NCBI RefSeq assembly: GCF_000428845.1
Contig: NZ_AUAS01000008.1
Span: forward strand, 124,001 to 188,000
DNA from: Dyadobacter alkalitolerans DSM 23607
GTDB lineage: Bacteria > Bacteroidota > Bacteroidia > Cytophagales > Spirosomataceae
Direction: 5' to 3'
DNA: 64,000 nucleotides
Shown here: positions 62,319 through 64,000 of the stretch, piece after piece
Position numbering within the stretch: the stretch's first letter is position 1
How the letters are laid out: every line of letters starts with the position of its first letter
The notes under the pieces: generated by a model
The model's input: the letters and a program-made list of their open reading frames with translations, nothing else
Told to the model about the DNA's origin: nothing
The model's database searches: none
Made by a program: the position numbers and the translations under genes

Positions 62319-62750
62319 ATGTTACAGCCGAAAAGGACAAAATTTCGCAAGCAACAAAAAGGCAAGGGCTCATACAATGGTTTGGCTACTCGCGGACATG
62401 AAATCGCATTTGGTTCTTTTGCTATCAAAGCGCTTGAACCAGGTTGGTTAACCGCACGTCAAATTGAGGCAGCACGTATTTCAGTAACTCGAGCGATGAA
62501 ACGCGAAGGGCAAGTTTGGATTCGTGTATTCCCTGACAAGCCAATTACTAAGAAGCCAGCGGAAGTTCGTATGGGTAAGGGTAAAGGAGCTCCTGAATAT
62601 TGGGTTGCACCAGTTAAGCCGGGAACGATCATCTTCGAAGCCACTGGTGTTACATTAGATACCGCTAACGAAGCATTGCGTTTGGCCGCACAAAAGTTGC
62701 CAATCAAAACCAAGTTCGTGGTACGTCGGGATTATCAAGAAGCGAATTAA
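62319..62750 (+). CDS. rplP: 50S ribosomal protein L16
   Basis: A 143-residue protein near the A site. Motifs: [40 protein letters not shown] and [20 protein letters not shown]. 36 bases before rpmC. Confidence 0.99.
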   Translation: MLQPKRTKFRKQQKGKGSYNGLATRGHEIAFGSFAIKALEPGWLTARQIEAARISVTRAMKREGQVWIRVFPDKPITKKPAEVRMGKGKGAPEYWVAPVKPGTIIFEATGVTLDTANEALRLAAQKLPIKTKFVVRRDYQEAN

Positions 62751-62786
62751 CCCGAATGTTATTAAGAACGCTAATTATTTAAAGCA

Positions 62787-62981
62787 ATGACTAGTAAAGA
62801 AATTAAGGATCTGTCGCAGGATCAACTTAAAGAGCAGATCGCCCAGGAGCGGGAGCGCTTGTTACGGTTGAAGTTCGCACATGCGATTTCACCAATTGAA
62901 AACCCTTTGCGTATTCGTACCTCGCGTAAGGAAATTGCAAAACTCTTAACCGAGCTGTCGGCTAAAAGTAACCAACAGTAA
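62787..62981 (+). CDS. rpmC: 50S ribosomal protein L29
   Basis: A 64-residue helical-hairpin protein at the tunnel exit. Pattern: KEIKDLSQDQLKEQIAQERE, LLRLKFAHAISPIENPLRIR and RKEIAKLLTELSAK. 15 bases before rpsQ. Confidence 0.97.
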   Translation: MTSKEIKDLSQDQLKEQIAQERERLLRLKFAHAISPIENPLRIRTSRKEIAKLLTELSAKSNQQ

Positions 62982-62996
62982 ATCAGTTTAGAAATT

Positions 62997-63260
62997 ATGG
63001 AGGCAACAGAAAGAAATTTACGTAAAGAAAGAGTTGGCAAAGTAGTGAGCAACAAAATGGAGAAATCCTGCGTGATCACTGTGGAGCGTAAAGTGAAGCA
63101 TGCCAAGTATGGTAAGTTTATGACTAAAACTACCAAGCTTATGGTGCATGACGAAACCAATCAGGTGGGCATCGGTGATACGATCCGCGTGATGGAAACA
63201 CGTCCGCTTAGTAAAAGTAAGCGTTGGAGATTAGTAGAAATCCTTGAAAGAGCTAAGTAA
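62997..63260 (+). CDS. rpsQ: 30S ribosomal protein S17
   Basis: An 87-residue OB-fold protein of the 30S body. Motifs: [38 protein letters not shown] and [20 protein letters not shown]. It is directly followed by rplN with no gap, so translation is probably coupled. Confidence 0.98.
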   Translation: MEATERNLRKERVGKVVSNKMEKSCVITVERKVKHAKYGKFMTKTTKLMVHDETNQVGIGDTIRVMETRPLSKSKRWRLVEILERAK

Positions 63261-63629
63261 ATGGTACAGCAAGAATCAAGACTGTCGGTAGCAGACAACA
63301 GCGGCGCAAAAGAAGTACTCGTAATTCGTGTACTTGGCGGAACTGGCAAACGCTATGCCTCAGTAGGCGATAAAATCGTCGTAACAGTTAAGTCCGCTCT
63401 TTCTTCGAGCAACATGAAAAAAGGAACGGTTTCGAAAGCCGTTGTGGTTCGTACAAAAAAAGAAGTACGCCGCAAAGATGGAACCTACATCAGATTTGAA
63501 GATAATGCGGCTGTTTTGTTAAACAACAACGACGAGCCTCGTGGTACTCGTATCTTTGGACCGGTTGCACGGGAATTGCGTGAAAAGCAATTCATGAAGA
63601 TCGTTTCATTGGCACCTGAGGTGTTGTAA
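63261..63629 (+). CDS. rplN: 50S ribosomal protein L14
   Basis: A 122-residue protein at the subunit interface, bound by RsfS-type silencing factors in other bacteria. Pattern: [40 protein letters not shown] and [20 protein letters not shown]. Full length. Confidence 0.99.
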   Translation: MVQQESRLSVADNSGAKEVLVIRVLGGTGKRYASVGDKIVVTVKSALSSSNMKKGTVSKAVVVRTKKEVRRKDGTYIRFEDNAAVLLNNNDEPRGTRIFGPVARELREKQFMKIVSLAPEVL

Positions 63630-63677
63630 GAAATCAAAACTCTAGTATTTCTTTGAACTGATAAGAGAATATCTAAA

Positions 63678-64000
63678 ATGGAAAGCAAAAATAAAAAAGC
63701 ACCAGCTAAGTTGCACATTCGCACTGGAGATACTGTAAAGGTAATCTCAGGCAATGCAAAAGGCGAGACTGGTGTTATCAAGAAGGTGGATATTGAAAAG
63801 CTCAGAGCTGTTGTTGAAGGGGTAAACATGATTACAAAGCATGTTAAGCCTAATGCACAAACTCCACAAGGAAGCATTGAAAAGCGTGAAGGTGCAATTC
63901 ACATTAGTAACCTGATGGTAGTTGATCCTAAAACTGGCGAAGCAACCAGAACTGGTCGCAAAGCTGATGACAAAGGAAAGCTTCAGCGTTTTTCTAAAAA
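63678..64000 (+). CDS. rplX: 50S ribosomal protein L24 (cut by the window end)
   Basis: The first 107 codons of L24 are present from the ATG at 63678. The KOW motif is clear (RTGDTVKVISGNAKGETGVI), as is GVNMITKHVKPNAQTPQGSI and ISNLMVVDPKTGEATRTGRK. The stop lies beyond the window; the family length suggests only a few codons are missing. It continues the operon after rplN (48-base gap). Confidence 0.95.
   Translation, partial: MESKNKKAPAKLHIRTGDTVKVISGNAKGETGVIKKVDIEKLRAVVEGVNMITKHVKPNAQTPQGSIEKREGAIHISNLMVVDPKTGEATRTGRKADDKGKLQRFSK

Overview
The window looks like a chromosomal segment of a Bacteroidota bacterium of the order Cytophagales, most like Dyadobacter or a close relative in Spirosomataceae (inference from protein style, not a database result). 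The signs are -7 boxes of the TAnnTTTG type before several genes, little Shine-Dalgarno sequence, a secreted protease with a type IX secretion (T9SS) C-terminal signal, a PorE-like OmpA protein, many lipoproteins, and ThuA / Gfo-Idh-MocA / GH125 / GH20 sugar genes. I see no prophage, IS element, CRISPR array, tRNA or rRNA.

Region 1 (1-25 kb) is a carbohydrate-catabolism block. It has two related cupin/AraC regulators (67-945 and 10539-11399), a 1254-residue lipoprotein that joins a ThuA domain, a dehydrogenase-type propeller, helical repeats and an azurin-like copper domain, two Gfo/Idh/MocA oxidoreductases (one with a Tat-like leader), a D-tagatose 3-epimerase-like isomerase, a GH125 alpha-mannosidase and a small META-like lipoprotein. 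Ten minus-strand genes from 24961 down to 11484 form a probable operon. In transcription order they are a PfkB kinase-HAD phosphatase fusion, a propeller/helical lipoprotein, a sialidase-like Asp-box protein, a second propeller/helical protein, a DUF3748 propeller lipoprotein, mannonate dehydratase (uxuA), an SDR dehydrogenase, a ThuA protein and a Tat-type Gfo/Idh/MocA protein (nine named products; the count of ten includes no further gene, so the operon is best read as nine genes). The first three overlap by ATGA. No SusC/SusD pair or transporter is present in this block. It is the best candidate for an undescribed system: periplasmic handling of an acidic glycan feeding a mannonate branch.

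Region 2 (25-32 kb) is mostly housekeeping: an orphan ECF sigma factor, a lipoprotein, lgt, yidD, a MoxR ATPase, prmC, ribD and aroE, packed with small overlaps at convergent ends. Region 3 (32-48 kb) has a giant T9SS-exported subtilase, a nucleoside hydrolase, a three-gene hexosamine unit (GH20 hexosaminidase, FucP-type transporter, XylR-like regulator), an M13 metallopeptidase beside a POT peptide transporter, and a coiled-coil membrane protein. Region 4 (48-54 kb) has a LemA-TPM-TPM operon, a short divergent DASH-type cryptochrome and the PorE-like protein.

Region 5 (54-64 kb) holds the str and S10 ribosomal clusters: rpsL, rpsG, fusA, rpsJ, then rplC to rplX (cut by the window end). Terminator hairpins follow rpsG, fusA and rpsJ, so the classical operons look split into several units.

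Repeats: three tandem copies of a ~132-bp palindromic unit (8.4-8.76 kb), a 28-bp-arm inverted repeat (4.9 kb), a perfect 64-bp palindrome (11.4 kb) and a G/C-rich direct-plus-inverted repeat (28.8-29.0 kb), all between genes.
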